Of a DNA stretch of 64,000 nt, positions 41,434 through 49,067 are shown piece after piece (the first letter of the stretch is position 1; each line of letters opens with the position of its first letter). The position numbers were made by a program, and so were the translations under genes. Below the pieces are notes generated by a model. That model was not told the origin of the DNA, did not search any database, and was given only the letters and a program-made list of their open reading frames with translations. Origin of the DNA: Falsiroseomonas ponticola (GTDB lineage Bacteria; Pseudomonadota; Alphaproteobacteria; Acetobacterales; Acetobacteraceae); contig NZ_JAERQN010000012.1 of the NCBI RefSeq assembly GCF_016805305.1, forward strand, positions 62,001-126,000, written 5' to 3'.

Positions 41434-42395
41434 GGCGAGGCCCCCGCCAGGCGGAGGCGCATCGCCTCGGCTTCCCGCACCAGGCGCCCCATGAGTTCCT
41501 CGGCGCCCGGGATGTCATCGATCAGGCCGGCGGATTGGCCGGCCTCCGTCTTGCCATTGGCGACATCGCCATCCAGCGCCGCGTCCTTCAGGGACCGTGA
41601 TCTGAAGAGATCGTCCAGCGCTTCCTTCGTGGCGCCGGCGCGCTCCGCCGCTTCCATGGCGCGGGCGAAATGGTTGCGGAGCTGGCGGATGGGCAGGCCC
41701 TGCTTGCCGACCAGGGCGGTGTCCGCGATGCCGGCCTTCAGCACCGCCTGCTTGTAGGCGTCATGCACCGTCGCCTCCCGCGTCATCAGGAAGCGGGTGC
41801 CGAGTTGCGCGCCCTCCGCCCCCAGCGCGAAGGCCGCGCAGATACCGGCGCCATCGGCGATGCCGCCGGCGGCCACCACGGGGATGGTGACGGCCTTCAC
41901 CACGGCGCGGACCAGCACGAGCGTGGACACCTCATGCGGCGGCGGGTGGCCGCCGGCCTCCCCACCCACGACGATCAGGGCATCGACGCCGGCGGCTTCC
42001 GCCTTCACGGCATGCTCCGGCGCCGCCACCACATGCAGCCAGCGCGCGCCAAGGCGCTGGAAGCGCTCGACATGGCCGCGGGGGCCGCCCTGGCTGCCGA
42101 TCATCACGGGCACGCGCTCCGCCGCCGCGATATCGAGAAACTCGGAGGACCGCTTGTTGTAGAGCGGCACGTTGACCGCGAAGGGGGCGTCGGTGCCCGC
42201 GCGCACCGTGCGGATGGCGGCGACCAGGTCATCCGGCCGCATGGGCCCTGCCGCGATCACGCCAAGCCCGCCCGCCCGGCTGACCGCCAGCGCCAGAGCG
42301 GGGCTGGAGGAGGCCCAGCTCATGCCGCCCTGGATGATCGGGTGGCGGATGCCGAGCAGGCGCGGCAGGCGCGATCGGAATCCCATGCGGTCCAT
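41430..42395 (-). CDS. Nitronate monooxygenase (2-nitropropane dioxygenase family)
   Basis: The 321-residue FMN TIM-barrel protein starts PRLLGIRHPIIQGGMSWAS, typical of the family. VVGGEAGGHPPP carries the catalytic-region His. IPVVAAGGIADGAGICAAFALGAEGAQLGTRF is the FMN-phosphate block. Members oxidise alkyl nitronates; others act as flavin enoyl reductases or on CoA intermediates. As first gene of a CoA-ester operon it may in fact be a reductase or monooxygenase of an acyl-CoA. AGGA eight bases before ATG 42395 sets the start. A palindrome lies 43 bases upstream. Confidence 0.88.
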   Translation of the reverse strand: MDRMGFRSRLPRLLGIRHPIIQGGMSWASSSPALALAVSRAGGLGVIAAGPMRPDDLVAAIRTVRAGTDAPFAVNVPLYNKRSSEFLDIAAAERVPVMIGSQGGPRGHVERFQRLGARWLHVVAAPEHAVKAEAAGVDALIVVGGEAGGHPPPHEVSTLVLVRAVVKAVTIPVVAAGGIADGAGICAAFALGAEGAQLGTRFLMTREATVHDAYKQAVLKAGIADTALVGKQGLPIRQLRNHFARAMEAAERAGATKEALDDLFRSRSLKDAALDGDVANGKTEAGQSAGLIDDIPGAEELMGRLVREAEAMRLRLAGASP

Positions 42396-42437
42396 GCGGC
42401 GTTTCCTCGACAGGCCCTTGCCGGTTTCGGGCATATT

Positions 42438-42454
42438 GGTTGATATTGTCAACC
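42438..42454. promoter_or_regulatory. Operator-like palindrome between divergent nitronate-monooxygenase and Bug genes
   Basis: GGTTGA-TATTG-TCAACC is a perfect 6-bp inverted repeat in the only 76 bp separating two divergent genes. This AT-rich core is unusual for the window. It probably coordinates the CoA-ester operon and its receptor. Confidence 0.55.
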
Positions 42455-42471
42455 GTCAGGGAGGAACGCCA

Positions 42472-43434
42472 ATGATGCGAATGACGCGCCGTGCCTTGGT
42501 GGCTGCTGCCGCCGCCCTGCCCCTTCCGGCCCTGGCACAGGCGCCCTGGCCCAGCCGGACCATCCGCTTCATCGTCCCCTTCGCGCCAGGCGGCCCGGTG
42601 GAGGTGCCGGCGCGCTTCCTGGCGGACCACCTCGGCCGCGCGCTGGGCCAGACCGTGCTGGTGGAGACGCGCCCCGGTGCGGGCGGGTCCATCGGGGCAC
42701 GAGAGGTGGTGGCGACGAATGATCCGCACACGCTGCTGGTCTCGACCTCCGGCGTCGCCATCGCGCCAGCGCTGATGCGGAACCCGGGCTACGACCCGAT
42801 CGCCGACCTGGTGCCCATCACCGTCATCAGCGATGCGCCGATGGTCATCATGACGCGGCCGGACCATCCCATCCGGGACCTGGCGGACCTGATCGCGCGC
42901 GCGAAGGCGCGGCCGGATGGCCTCACCTATGGCACCTCCGGCGTCGGTTCGACCACGCATATGGGTGGCGCGCTGTTCGCCACCCGGGCGGGGATCGAGC
43001 TGCTGCACGTGCCCTATCGCGGCGCGGCGCAGGCGACCACGGCGCTGCTGTCCGGCGACACGGATCTGGTGGTCGCCGGCACCATCGATGCGCTGCCGCA
43101 TCTGCGCGACGGCAGGCTGCGCGGCATCGCCATCACCAGCGGCCAGCGCAGCCCCGTCCTGCCCGCGGTGCCCAGCATCGCGGAGGCGGTGCCGGGCTTC
43201 GACCTTGCCATCTGGTACGCCATGTTCGGGCCGCGCGGCACGCCGGCCGCGGTGGTGCAGCGCCTGGCGGCGGAGATGGCGCCGCTGGCCCGCGGCAACA
43301 TCCTGGCGACGCGCATGGAGGAAAGCGGCGCCACGCTGCTGCTGGACGGGCCCGCGCGGCTGGCGGAGCGCATGCGCGTCGAGGTCCCGCAATGGCGGGA
43401 GGTCGCGACGCGCGCGCGGATCAGCGCGGAGTAG
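42472..43434 (+). CDS. Bug-family (TTT) solute-binding protein
   Basis: A 320-residue periplasmic receptor with a signal peptide (MMRMTRRALVAAAAALPLPALAQ in two short blocks) and the Bug marks PSRTIRFIVPFAPGGPVEV and ETRPGAGGSIGA. The usual Asp after GGxx is replaced by Glu (GGPVEVPAR), a small change in the ligand loop. GTSGVGSTTH and VPYRGAAQATTAL are normal. GGGAGG stands eight bases before ATG 42472. It is divergent from the CoA-ester operon and shares the palindrome region, so it probably binds the acid that operon degrades. Its 3' end overlaps the convergent hydrolase gene by 14 bases. Confidence 0.93.
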   Translation: MMRMTRRALVAAAAALPLPALAQAPWPSRTIRFIVPFAPGGPVEVPARFLADHLGRALGQTVLVETRPGAGGSIGAREVVATNDPHTLLVSTSGVAIAPALMRNPGYDPIADLVPITVISDAPMVIMTRPDHPIRDLADLIARAKARPDGLTYGTSGVGSTTHMGGALFATRAGIELLHVPYRGAAQATTALLSGDTDLVVAGTIDALPHLRDGRLRGIAITSGQRSPVLPAVPSIAEAVPGFDLAIWYAMFGPRGTPAAVVQRLAAEMAPLARGNILATRMEESGATLLLDGPARLAERMRVEVPQWREVATRARISAE

Positions 43435-44236
43435 CGCCGGCGAGGCGCAGCAGCGCCGCCGCGATCTCCGCCGGGCGTTCCAGCGGCGTCAGGTGGCGCG
43501 CACCCTCCAGCGGCTGAAGGGTGGCGCCGGGGATGCGGCGGACGATCTCCTCCGCCATGGCGGGGGGCGTCGCGCCGTCATCCGTGCCGACCATGACCAG
43601 CGTCGGGACGCGGATGGCGGCAATCGCTTCCCGCAGGTCGGCCTGCCCCAGCATGCGGCAGGCGGCGGCGTAGGAGGCGACGTCATTCGCCAGGAACACC
43701 GCATCGGCGGCGGCCTCCACCTCCGGATGCGCCTCGCGGAAGGCGGGGCTGAGCCAGCGGGCGTGCTGGAAGGGCAGCAGCGCGGCCATACCGGCTTCCT
43801 CCGCCTTCGCGGCGCGATCGCCCCAGGCCTGGGGGGCTTCGGGGCCGTACCAGGCGGTGGTGTCGATCGGGACCAGGGCCGTGCAGCGCGCGGGATGGGC
43901 GACGGCGAAGGCCAGCGCGATGGTGCCGCCCATGGAACAGCCGCAGACCAGCGCGCGGTCCCAGCCCGCATCATCCAGCACCGCCGCCAGATCATCCGCC
44001 ATGCGGGAGACGGGCGTCGGCCCGGCATCGCGGCCGGAGGCACCGTGGCCGCGGCAATCCATCGCCAGCAGCTCGGCACGACCCCCGATGGCGGCGGCGA
44101 CCTGGTTCCAGAAATGCCGGTCGAGCGCCAGGGAATGCAACAGCGCGATCCGCGGCGCGCCCGGGGCCGGGGCGATGGCATAGGCCAGCGCCAGGCCATC
44201 GGCGGCGCGGGCGATGCGCGTGGCGGCGAAGGGCAT
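43421..44236 (-). CDS. Alpha/beta hydrolase (enol-lactonase-like)
   Basis: A 271-residue alpha/beta-hydrolase. The nucleophile elbow is GCSMGG (Ser about 97), the oxyanion region LLHSLALDRHFW, the acid in VMVGTDDGATPP and the His in GARHLTPLERP. This resembles 3-oxoadipate enol-lactonase-type proteins. No signal peptide. Its ATG reuses the TGATG stop/start junction with the AhpD-like gene, so it is the last gene of the eight-gene operon starting at 50228. The ester or lactone substrate is unknown. Confidence 0.88.
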   Translation of the reverse strand: MPFAATRIARAADGLALAYAIAPAPGAPRIALLHSLALDRHFWNQVAAAIGGRAELLAMDCRGHGASGRDAGPTPVSRMADDLAAVLDDAGWDRALVCGCSMGGTIALAFAVAHPARCTALVPIDTTAWYGPEAPQAWGDRAAKAEEAGMAALLPFQHARWLSPAFREAHPEVEAAADAVFLANDVASYAAACRMLGQADLREAIAAIRVPTLVMVGTDDGATPPAMAEEIVRRIPGATLQPLEGARHLTPLERPAEIAAALLRLAGATPR

Positions 44237-44859
44237 CAATGGTGTTCCCAATCGTCGAGGGAGTCGGTGTTGGGCGGGGAGGTGCCGAGGATGTCCCCGG
44301 CTGTGGTGACGCCAAGGCCGTTCAGCAGGCGGTTGGAGTAGTTGAAATAGGCGCAGACCTGGTTAGCCTCCAGGATCTCCCCGTCATTCGCCCCGGCCTC
44401 CCGCAGCGCGGCGATATCGGCCTCCACCATCCCCTGCGGATCGAGCGTCAGCTTGCGGACGTAGCGCAGCAAAGCGAGTTCCTTGCCCTGGAAGACGCGT
44501 TCGGGCTGGGCGGCGGCGAAGGCCTTGTAGATGGCGCCGGCGCGGGCCTCGTCCTTCAGCAGGCGCGACAGGCCGGCGAAGTGGTGCGCGACCGAGTAGT
44601 CGCAGCGGTTCGACAGGCTGGTGTAGACGGCCAGGCATTCCAGGAACCAGACGGGCATGGAATTGCCGGTGTGGTGGAGGACCGATTTGTAGAGGGCGCT
44701 GTGCCCTTCCATCGTGTGCGGCCGCAGGCTGTGCGCGCGCATCACGTTGTCGATCTTGCCGCCCGGGCCCTTCACGCGGTCATAGAGCGTGCGCAGATAC
44801 CCTTCGCTTTCGTCGTAGGGCACCAGCCGGATCCAGGCGGGATTCGCGTCTTCGGTCAT
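44236..44859 (-). CDS. AhpD/carboxymuconolactone-decarboxylase-like (peroxidase-related) protein
   Basis: The 207-residue all-helical protein matches the uncharacterised peroxidase-related AhpD-like group: NVMRAHSLRPHTMEGHSALYKS, then SLSNRCDYSVAHHFAGL where AhpD has a CxxC(H) redox centre. Here the second Cys is replaced by Ser (CDYS), so only one Cys and the following HH remain. FQGKELALLRYVRKLT and ANQVCAYFNYSNRLLNGLGV complete the family pattern. A disulphide-based peroxidase role is therefore doubtful. It overlaps the permease stop by four bases. Confidence 0.85.
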   Translation of the reverse strand: MTEDANPAWIRLVPYDESEGYLRTLYDRVKGPGGKIDNVMRAHSLRPHTMEGHSALYKSVLHHTGNSMPVWFLECLAVYTSLSNRCDYSVAHHFAGLSRLLKDEARAGAIYKAFAAAQPERVFQGKELALLRYVRKLTLDPQGMVEADIAALREAGANDGEILEANQVCAYFNYSNRLLNGLGVTTAGDILGTSPPNTDSLDDWEHH

Positions 44860-45758
44860 GACATCCTCTTGGCGAAGCGCCGTTCCAGCCGCGCGGCGGC
44901 GGCGGAGAGCAGGGCGCAGATGATGAAGTAGAAGAGCGCCACGACCAGCCAGGTCTCGAACACACGGCCGGTGGTCGCGGCGACCTCGTTCCCCAGGAAG
45001 GACAGGTCCTGGATGGAGATGAGCGAGATGATGGAGCTGTCCTTCACCAGGCTGATCCCCTGCCCCGCCAGCGGCGGCACCACCCGCGCCACGGCCTGTG
45101 GCAGGATCACCAGGCGGAACAGCCGGAGGCGCGAGAGGCCGAGCGCCTGCCCGGCCTCCCACTGCCCGCGCGGCAGGGACTGGATGCCGGCGCGGACGAT
45201 CTCCGCGACATAGGCGCCCTCGAACAGGCCGAGGCAGAGGATGGCGGCGATCACGCCGGTGGCGTGCTGCGGCGGGCCGAAGAGCCAGCCGATGACGCGC
45301 AGCGTGTCCTCGTCCTGCCGCCGGATCCAGTCCTCCAGGCCCAGGGCGGGGACGATCTGCGCGGTGACGAAGAAGTAGAAGACGAAGATGAAGACCAGCG
45401 GCGGGATGTTGCGGATGGTCTCGACATAGGCGCCGGCCACCAGGCGCGGCAGCAGGGCCGTCGCGCTGCGCGCGATGCCCATCAGCGTACCGACCACCGC
45501 CGCCACGATCGCCGCCCAGAAGGAGACGCGGAGCGTCGTCATCACGCCCTGCAGCAGCAGGTTGGCGACCCAGCCGCGTTCCGCGTCGTGCCGTGCGACG
45601 AAGCCCAGCACGGGACCGAAATTCCAGCGATAATCCAGCGCCGCGCCGGCGCGCCAGGCCAGGAAGCCCAGCGCACCGACGACGATTGCCAGCAGGGCGG
45701 CGTCCAGCAGGCCGAAGCGCGGGGTGCCCCGCGCGAAAGGACCTCCCGGACGTTGCAT
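44856..45758 (-). CDS. Polar amino-acid ABC transporter permease
   Basis: This 300-residue permease has an N-terminal cytosolic segment, a first helix around residues 18-38, and the His/Glu/Gln core: TTLRVSFWAAIVAAVVGTLMG, RNIPPLVFIFVFYF and the EAA loop GQWEAGQALGLSRLRLFRLV. The ATG 45758 is shared with the receptor stop (TGATG), which decides the start over an upstream ATG. It pairs with the permease at 46629-47441 as the two different membrane subunits of one importer. No ATPase gene is nearby. Confidence 0.9.
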   Translation of the reverse strand: MQRPGGPFARGTPRFGLLDAALLAIVVGALGFLAWRAGAALDYRWNFGPVLGFVARHDAERGWVANLLLQGVMTTLRVSFWAAIVAAVVGTLMGIARSATALLPRLVAGAYVETIRNIPPLVFIFVFYFFVTAQIVPALGLEDWIRRQDEDTLRVIGWLFGPPQHATGVIAAILCLGLFEGAYVAEIVRAGIQSLPRGQWEAGQALGLSRLRLFRLVILPQAVARVVPPLAGQGISLVKDSSIISLISIQDLSFLGNEVAATTGRVFETWLVVALFYFIICALLSAAAARLERRFAKRMS

Positions 45759-46603
45759 CAGCCCGGGACCTGGTCCCGCCATTCGCGGTTCTGGAACCAG
45801 TAGGCTTGGCGTTCCTCCAGGAATCCGTCGAGCTGGCGCGACGCGATCCAGTTGTTGAGGAAGTTCAGCGCATCCGGGTCGCCCTTGCGCACCGCCATGC
45901 TGTCGATCTGGCGGGCCAGCGGCTGGGCGAAGGGGCTGAACAGGGCGGCTTCGTTGTCCAGCACCGCGAAGCGCGGGCGGGGCATCGATCCCACCATGCC
46001 ATGGGCGCGGCCGTTCACGACTTCCAGGATGGACTGCGCATCGTCGTCGAACTGCCGGAAGGTGGCGCGGGGGAACAGGCGCTGCGCGGCAGCGAGGGCG
46101 GAGGTGCCGCGACGGCCGCTGATGGTGACGTTGGGGCGGTTCCAGGCCTCCATCGTCGTCATGCCCTCCGCCAGGCGGCGGCTGGCGGCGAGGTCCACGC
46201 CCGAGGCGGAGTAGGAATTGGTGAAGTTGGCGGAGAGGTTGCGCGCCGCCGTCACCGTCATGCCGCCGATGATCATGTCGAAGCGCCCGGCGAGCAGCGC
46301 GGGGATGATGCCGTCCCAGGCCGTGGGCACGAATTCGGGCCGCACGCCCATATCCTGCGCCAGGCGCGTCGCGACGTCGATCTCATAGCCGATCAGCTCG
46401 CCCGCGCGGTTGCGGAAGGCCCAGGGCACGAAGGTGGACATGCCGACGCGCAGCGTGTTGCGGCGCTTGATCTCCTCGATGACCGAGGACGCGGCCAGCG
46501 CGGCGCGGGCATCCGCGGTCTGCGCCTGGGCCGTGCCGGTGATGGATACCGCGGCGCCGGCCGCGGCGGCGGGGGCCAGGAAGCGTCTCGTGATCCAACC
46601 CAT
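45758..46603 (-). CDS. Polar amino-acid ABC transporter substrate-binding protein
   Basis: A 281-residue periplasmic receptor with a signal peptide (TRRFLAPAAAAGAAVSITG, ending TAQAQ) and SBP_bac_3 marks: RRNTLRVGMSTFVPWAF, GELIGYEIDVATRLAQD, LAGRFDMIIGGMTVTAAR. The AGGAGAG ribosome site is close to ATG 46603. It sits between the two permease genes. Within an operon of oxidative enzymes, its ligand is likely an N-methyl, hydroxy or phosphono amino compound rather than a common amino acid, but this is inference. Confidence 0.92.
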   Translation of the reverse strand: MGWITRRFLAPAAAAGAAVSITGTAQAQTADARAALAASSVIEEIKRRNTLRVGMSTFVPWAFRNRAGELIGYEIDVATRLAQDMGVRPEFVPTAWDGIIPALLAGRFDMIIGGMTVTAARNLSANFTNSYSASGVDLAASRRLAEGMTTMEAWNRPNVTISGRRGTSALAAAQRLFPRATFRQFDDDAQSILEVVNGRAHGMVGSMPRPRFAVLDNEAALFSPFAQPLARQIDSMAVRKGDPDALNFLNNWIASRQLDGFLEERQAYWFQNREWRDQVPG

Positions 46604-46628
46604 CGTCTCTCTCCTTCTCGGTTGTCGT

Positions 46629-47441
46629 TCAGGCCGCGGCGCCGCGCAGCCGGCGTTCCAGCCCCTGCACGGCAAGCGACAGCGTGACCGTCACGCATAG
46701 ATAGAGCGCGGCGACGGTCAGCCAGATCTCGAAGGTCATGAAGGTGTCGCTGATGACGTTCCGGCCTTCATTGGTCAGGTCGAAGATGGCGATGACGCTG
46801 ACGATGGCGGAGTGCTTGATCAGTGACACGCCGAGGCCGGCGAGCGGCGGCAGGATCACGCGCAAGGCCTGGGGCAGGATGATGAGGCGATACGCCTGGG
46901 CGCGCGAGAGGCCCAGCGTCCACGCGGCTTCCCATTGGCCGAGGCGCACGGCCTGGATGCCACCCCGGAAGATCTCCGCGGCGAAGGCGCCTTCGAAGAT
47001 GGCCAGCGCCAGCACCCCGGCCCAGAAGCGATCCATGCCGAGGATCGGCGCCAGGATGAAATAGACGATGTAGAGCTGCACCAGCAGCGGCGTGTTGCGG
47101 ATGGCCTCCACATAGCAGGCCACGATCCAGCGCCCGGCGACCGAGCCCGACAGCCGCAGGATGGCGGCGCCGAGGCCGATCACCACCGTCAGCAGCAGCG
47201 CGAGCGCGCTGATCTCCAGCGTTACGGCCAGGCCCTTCAGCAGGGGCCCGGGGAAGAACTCACCCTCGAAGACCTGGAACAGGTGGCGGGGCACGCGGTG
47301 CCATTGCCAGTTGTAGCCCATCCCCGCGGCGCCGGAGACGACAAGCCAGACCAGCGCACCGGCGAAGACCGCGAATTGCGCGATATCGATCAGGGCGCGG
47401 CGGCGGCCCTGCCACCGCGCGGCGGCGGGGGGTGGCCTCAC
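46629..47441 (-). CDS. Polar amino-acid ABC transporter permease, GTG start
   Basis: A 270-residue permease with helices at about 18-37 and 70-95 and the core AVTLEISALALLLTVVIGLG, RNTPLLVQLYIVYF and the EAA loop GQWEAAWTLGLSRAQAYRLI. GTG 47441 overlaps the HD-domain stop codon (GTGA), so translation is coupled to that enzyme. This coupling is good evidence that the HD protein acts on the imported compound. The partner permease is at 44856-45758. Confidence 0.9.
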   Translation of the reverse strand: MRPPPAAARWQGRRRALIDIAQFAVFAGALVWLVVSGAAGMGYNWQWHRVPRHLFQVFEGEFFPGPLLKGLAVTLEISALALLLTVVIGLGAAILRLSGSVAGRWIVACYVEAIRNTPLLVQLYIVYFILAPILGMDRFWAGVLALAIFEGAFAAEIFRGGIQAVRLGQWEAAWTLGLSRAQAYRLIILPQALRVILPPLAGLGVSLIKHSAIVSVIAIFDLTNEGRNVISDTFMTFEIWLTVAALYLCVTVTLSLAVQGLERRLRGAAA

Positions 47442-48049
47442 GGCGGCAGGATGCGGCGCGGCGGGCGCGACAGGATGCGCGCGACCATGGGGGCGAAGAC
47501 GGCGATCGGCGCTTCCGGCAGGCCGGCGGCGATGGTGGTGATGTCGTAGCGCTCCACGAACTCGGCCGTGGCGGCGAAGTGTTCGTGGCCGCGCCAGCGT
47601 TCGCGGCCATCCGGGTCCACCGCTTCGTCCGGGTGGTCGTGGCAGTGGTGCGACTGGAAGATCTGGTGGCGTTCCAGGATCCAGCGGCTGGCGTCGCTGA
47701 CATAGGGCGCCAGCATGGCGGCGGCGAAGGCGCCATGGCTGTTCGGGCAGACGGTGAAGCCGACATCGTGGAACAGGGTGACGACGACGTATTCCTCGTC
47801 CCGCCCATCCTGCAGCGCCGCCGTCGCGGCCTGGATGCTGTGGCGGTAGTTGTTGACCTGGTAGCCGAAGCCGGGATCGGCGGCGGTCGCCTCCAGCATC
47901 CGCAGCGCATGCGCCGCCTGCTGCCCGGCATCGAAGACCTGGCGCTGCCGCGCCAGCAATTCCCAGTCGCCACGGCGGAAGGCGTCGAGGCGCGGCGCCT
48001 CGACATACTGCCAGCCGGGCTCCAGCAGGGGGGACCGATCCGCCGCCAT
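47438..48049 (-). CDS. HD-domain protein with PhnZ-like diiron ligand set
   Basis: The 203-residue protein carries every ligand expected for an HD-type dinuclear metal centre of the PhnZ/TmpB/myo-inositol-oxygenase class: His70 (NYRHSIQ), His94-Asp95 (TLFHDVG), His105 (NSHGAFA), His128 (ERHQIFQ) and Asp169 (ERYDI). The HSxQ motif after the first His is as in PhnZ. It contains an extra His-rich loop (SHHCHDHP, about 133-140). PhnZ-type enzymes use O2 and mixed-valent diiron to cleave C-P or C-C bonds after hydroxylation by a 2-oxoglutarate oxygenase. Exactly such an oxygenase gene ends eight bases upstream. A phosphohydrolase role is the alternative. Confidence 0.82.
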   Translation of the reverse strand: MAADRSPLLEPGWQYVEAPRLDAFRRGDWELLARQRQVFDAGQQAAHALRMLEATAADPGFGYQVNNYRHSIQAATAALQDGRDEEYVVVTLFHDVGFTVCPNSHGAFAAAMLAPYVSDASRWILERHQIFQSHHCHDHPDEAVDPDGRERWRGHEHFAATAEFVERYDITTIAAGLPEAPIAVFAPMVARILSRPPRRILPP

Positions 48050-48057
48050 CGCGCGGG

Positions 48058-49041
48058 TCAGCCCGTCGGCGCCCGGTAGCGGAAGGCCTTGTCGAAGCGG
48101 CCCACCACCCATTCGCCGCAGGCCACGGGCGCGTGCTTCGCCTGGGCGGGATCGTCCAGCAGGTCACGCGGATCGACCACGGTGTGGAAGCCGGGATCGT
48201 AGAAGACGGCGACGCTCTGCCGCGCGCGGCCGGAGGTGTTCACCACGCGATGCGGGTTGGAATGGAAGCGGTCATTCGTCCAGCGATGCATCAGGTCGCC
48301 GATATTGACGACGAAGGTGCCCTCGATCGGGTGGGCCATCACCCAGTCGCCGCTCGCGCTGCGCACCTGAAGCCCGCCCGTCATGTCCTGGTAGAGGAAG
48401 GTCAGACCGCCGTAATCCGTGTGGGGGGCGACGCCGAACTGGTCCTGGCCGAGATCGGGCGGCTGCGGCGGGTACCAGATCAGCGAACCGCGGGCGAGCG
48501 GACGCGCGAAGCGCTCCGCGAAGAAGCCGGCATCGCGGCCGAGGCTGAGCGCCAGGCCGCGCAGCACCGCCTGGCCGAGGCCGAGCACCGCCTCGTAATA
48601 GGGATAGACCGTCTCCCGCAGCGCGGGCAGGGCTTCCGGCCACTGGTTCGGGCCCATCAGCGGCGTGCCGGCGGCGACGTCGGGATCATCCTCCGGCAGT
48701 TCCAGGCCGAAGACGAAGCTTTCCTTCAGATCGACCTTGGCGCCCGTATACATCTTGGCACCGCCATGGCCGATCCAGCCGCGGTGGCGCTTGTTGACCT
48801 TCACCGCGGCCTTGGCGTCCTCCGGCAGGGCGAAGAAGTCGCGCGCGCGGGCGAAGACGCCGTCGATCAGCGCCTGGGGGATTCCGTGGTTGGCGACGTA
48901 GAAGAAGCCGATACGCTCGCTGGCTTCCCGCATCGCCTGGCCGGCGGCGGCGCTGCCTTCAGGGTCGCCGGCCACCAGGGCGCCGATGTCGATGACGGGG
49001 ATCTCGCTGACGGCGATCTGCTTCGCGGTCGCATAGGCCAT
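48058..49041 (-). CDS. 2-Oxoglutarate/Fe(II)-dependent oxygenase (isopenicillin-N-synthase type)
   Basis: A 327-residue double-stranded beta-helix oxygenase with an N-terminal DIOX_N region (IPVIDIGALVAGDPEG; GFFYVANHGIP). The facial triad is His207-x-Asp209 (PHTDYGG) and His264 (SNPHRVVN). The 2-oxoglutarate-binding Arg274-x-Ser276 is in GRARQS. Such enzymes hydroxylate amino acids and related small molecules. GAGGAG nine bases before ATG 49041 sets the start. It precedes the HD-domain gene by eight bases and follows the FAD oxidase by 26, so the three form an oxidative cassette with a transporter. Confidence 0.93.
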   Translation of the reverse strand: MAYATAKQIAVSEIPVIDIGALVAGDPEGSAAAGQAMREASERIGFFYVANHGIPQALIDGVFARARDFFALPEDAKAAVKVNKRHRGWIGHGGAKMYTGAKVDLKESFVFGLELPEDDPDVAAGTPLMGPNQWPEALPALRETVYPYYEAVLGLGQAVLRGLALSLGRDAGFFAERFARPLARGSLIWYPPQPPDLGQDQFGVAPHTDYGGLTFLYQDMTGGLQVRSASGDWVMAHPIEGTFVVNIGDLMHRWTNDRFHSNPHRVVNTSGRARQSVAVFYDPGFHTVVDPRDLLDDPAQAKHAPVACGEWVVGRFDKAFRYRAPTG

Positions 49042-49067
49042 GGTGACAGTCTCCTCTGTCGCCATTG

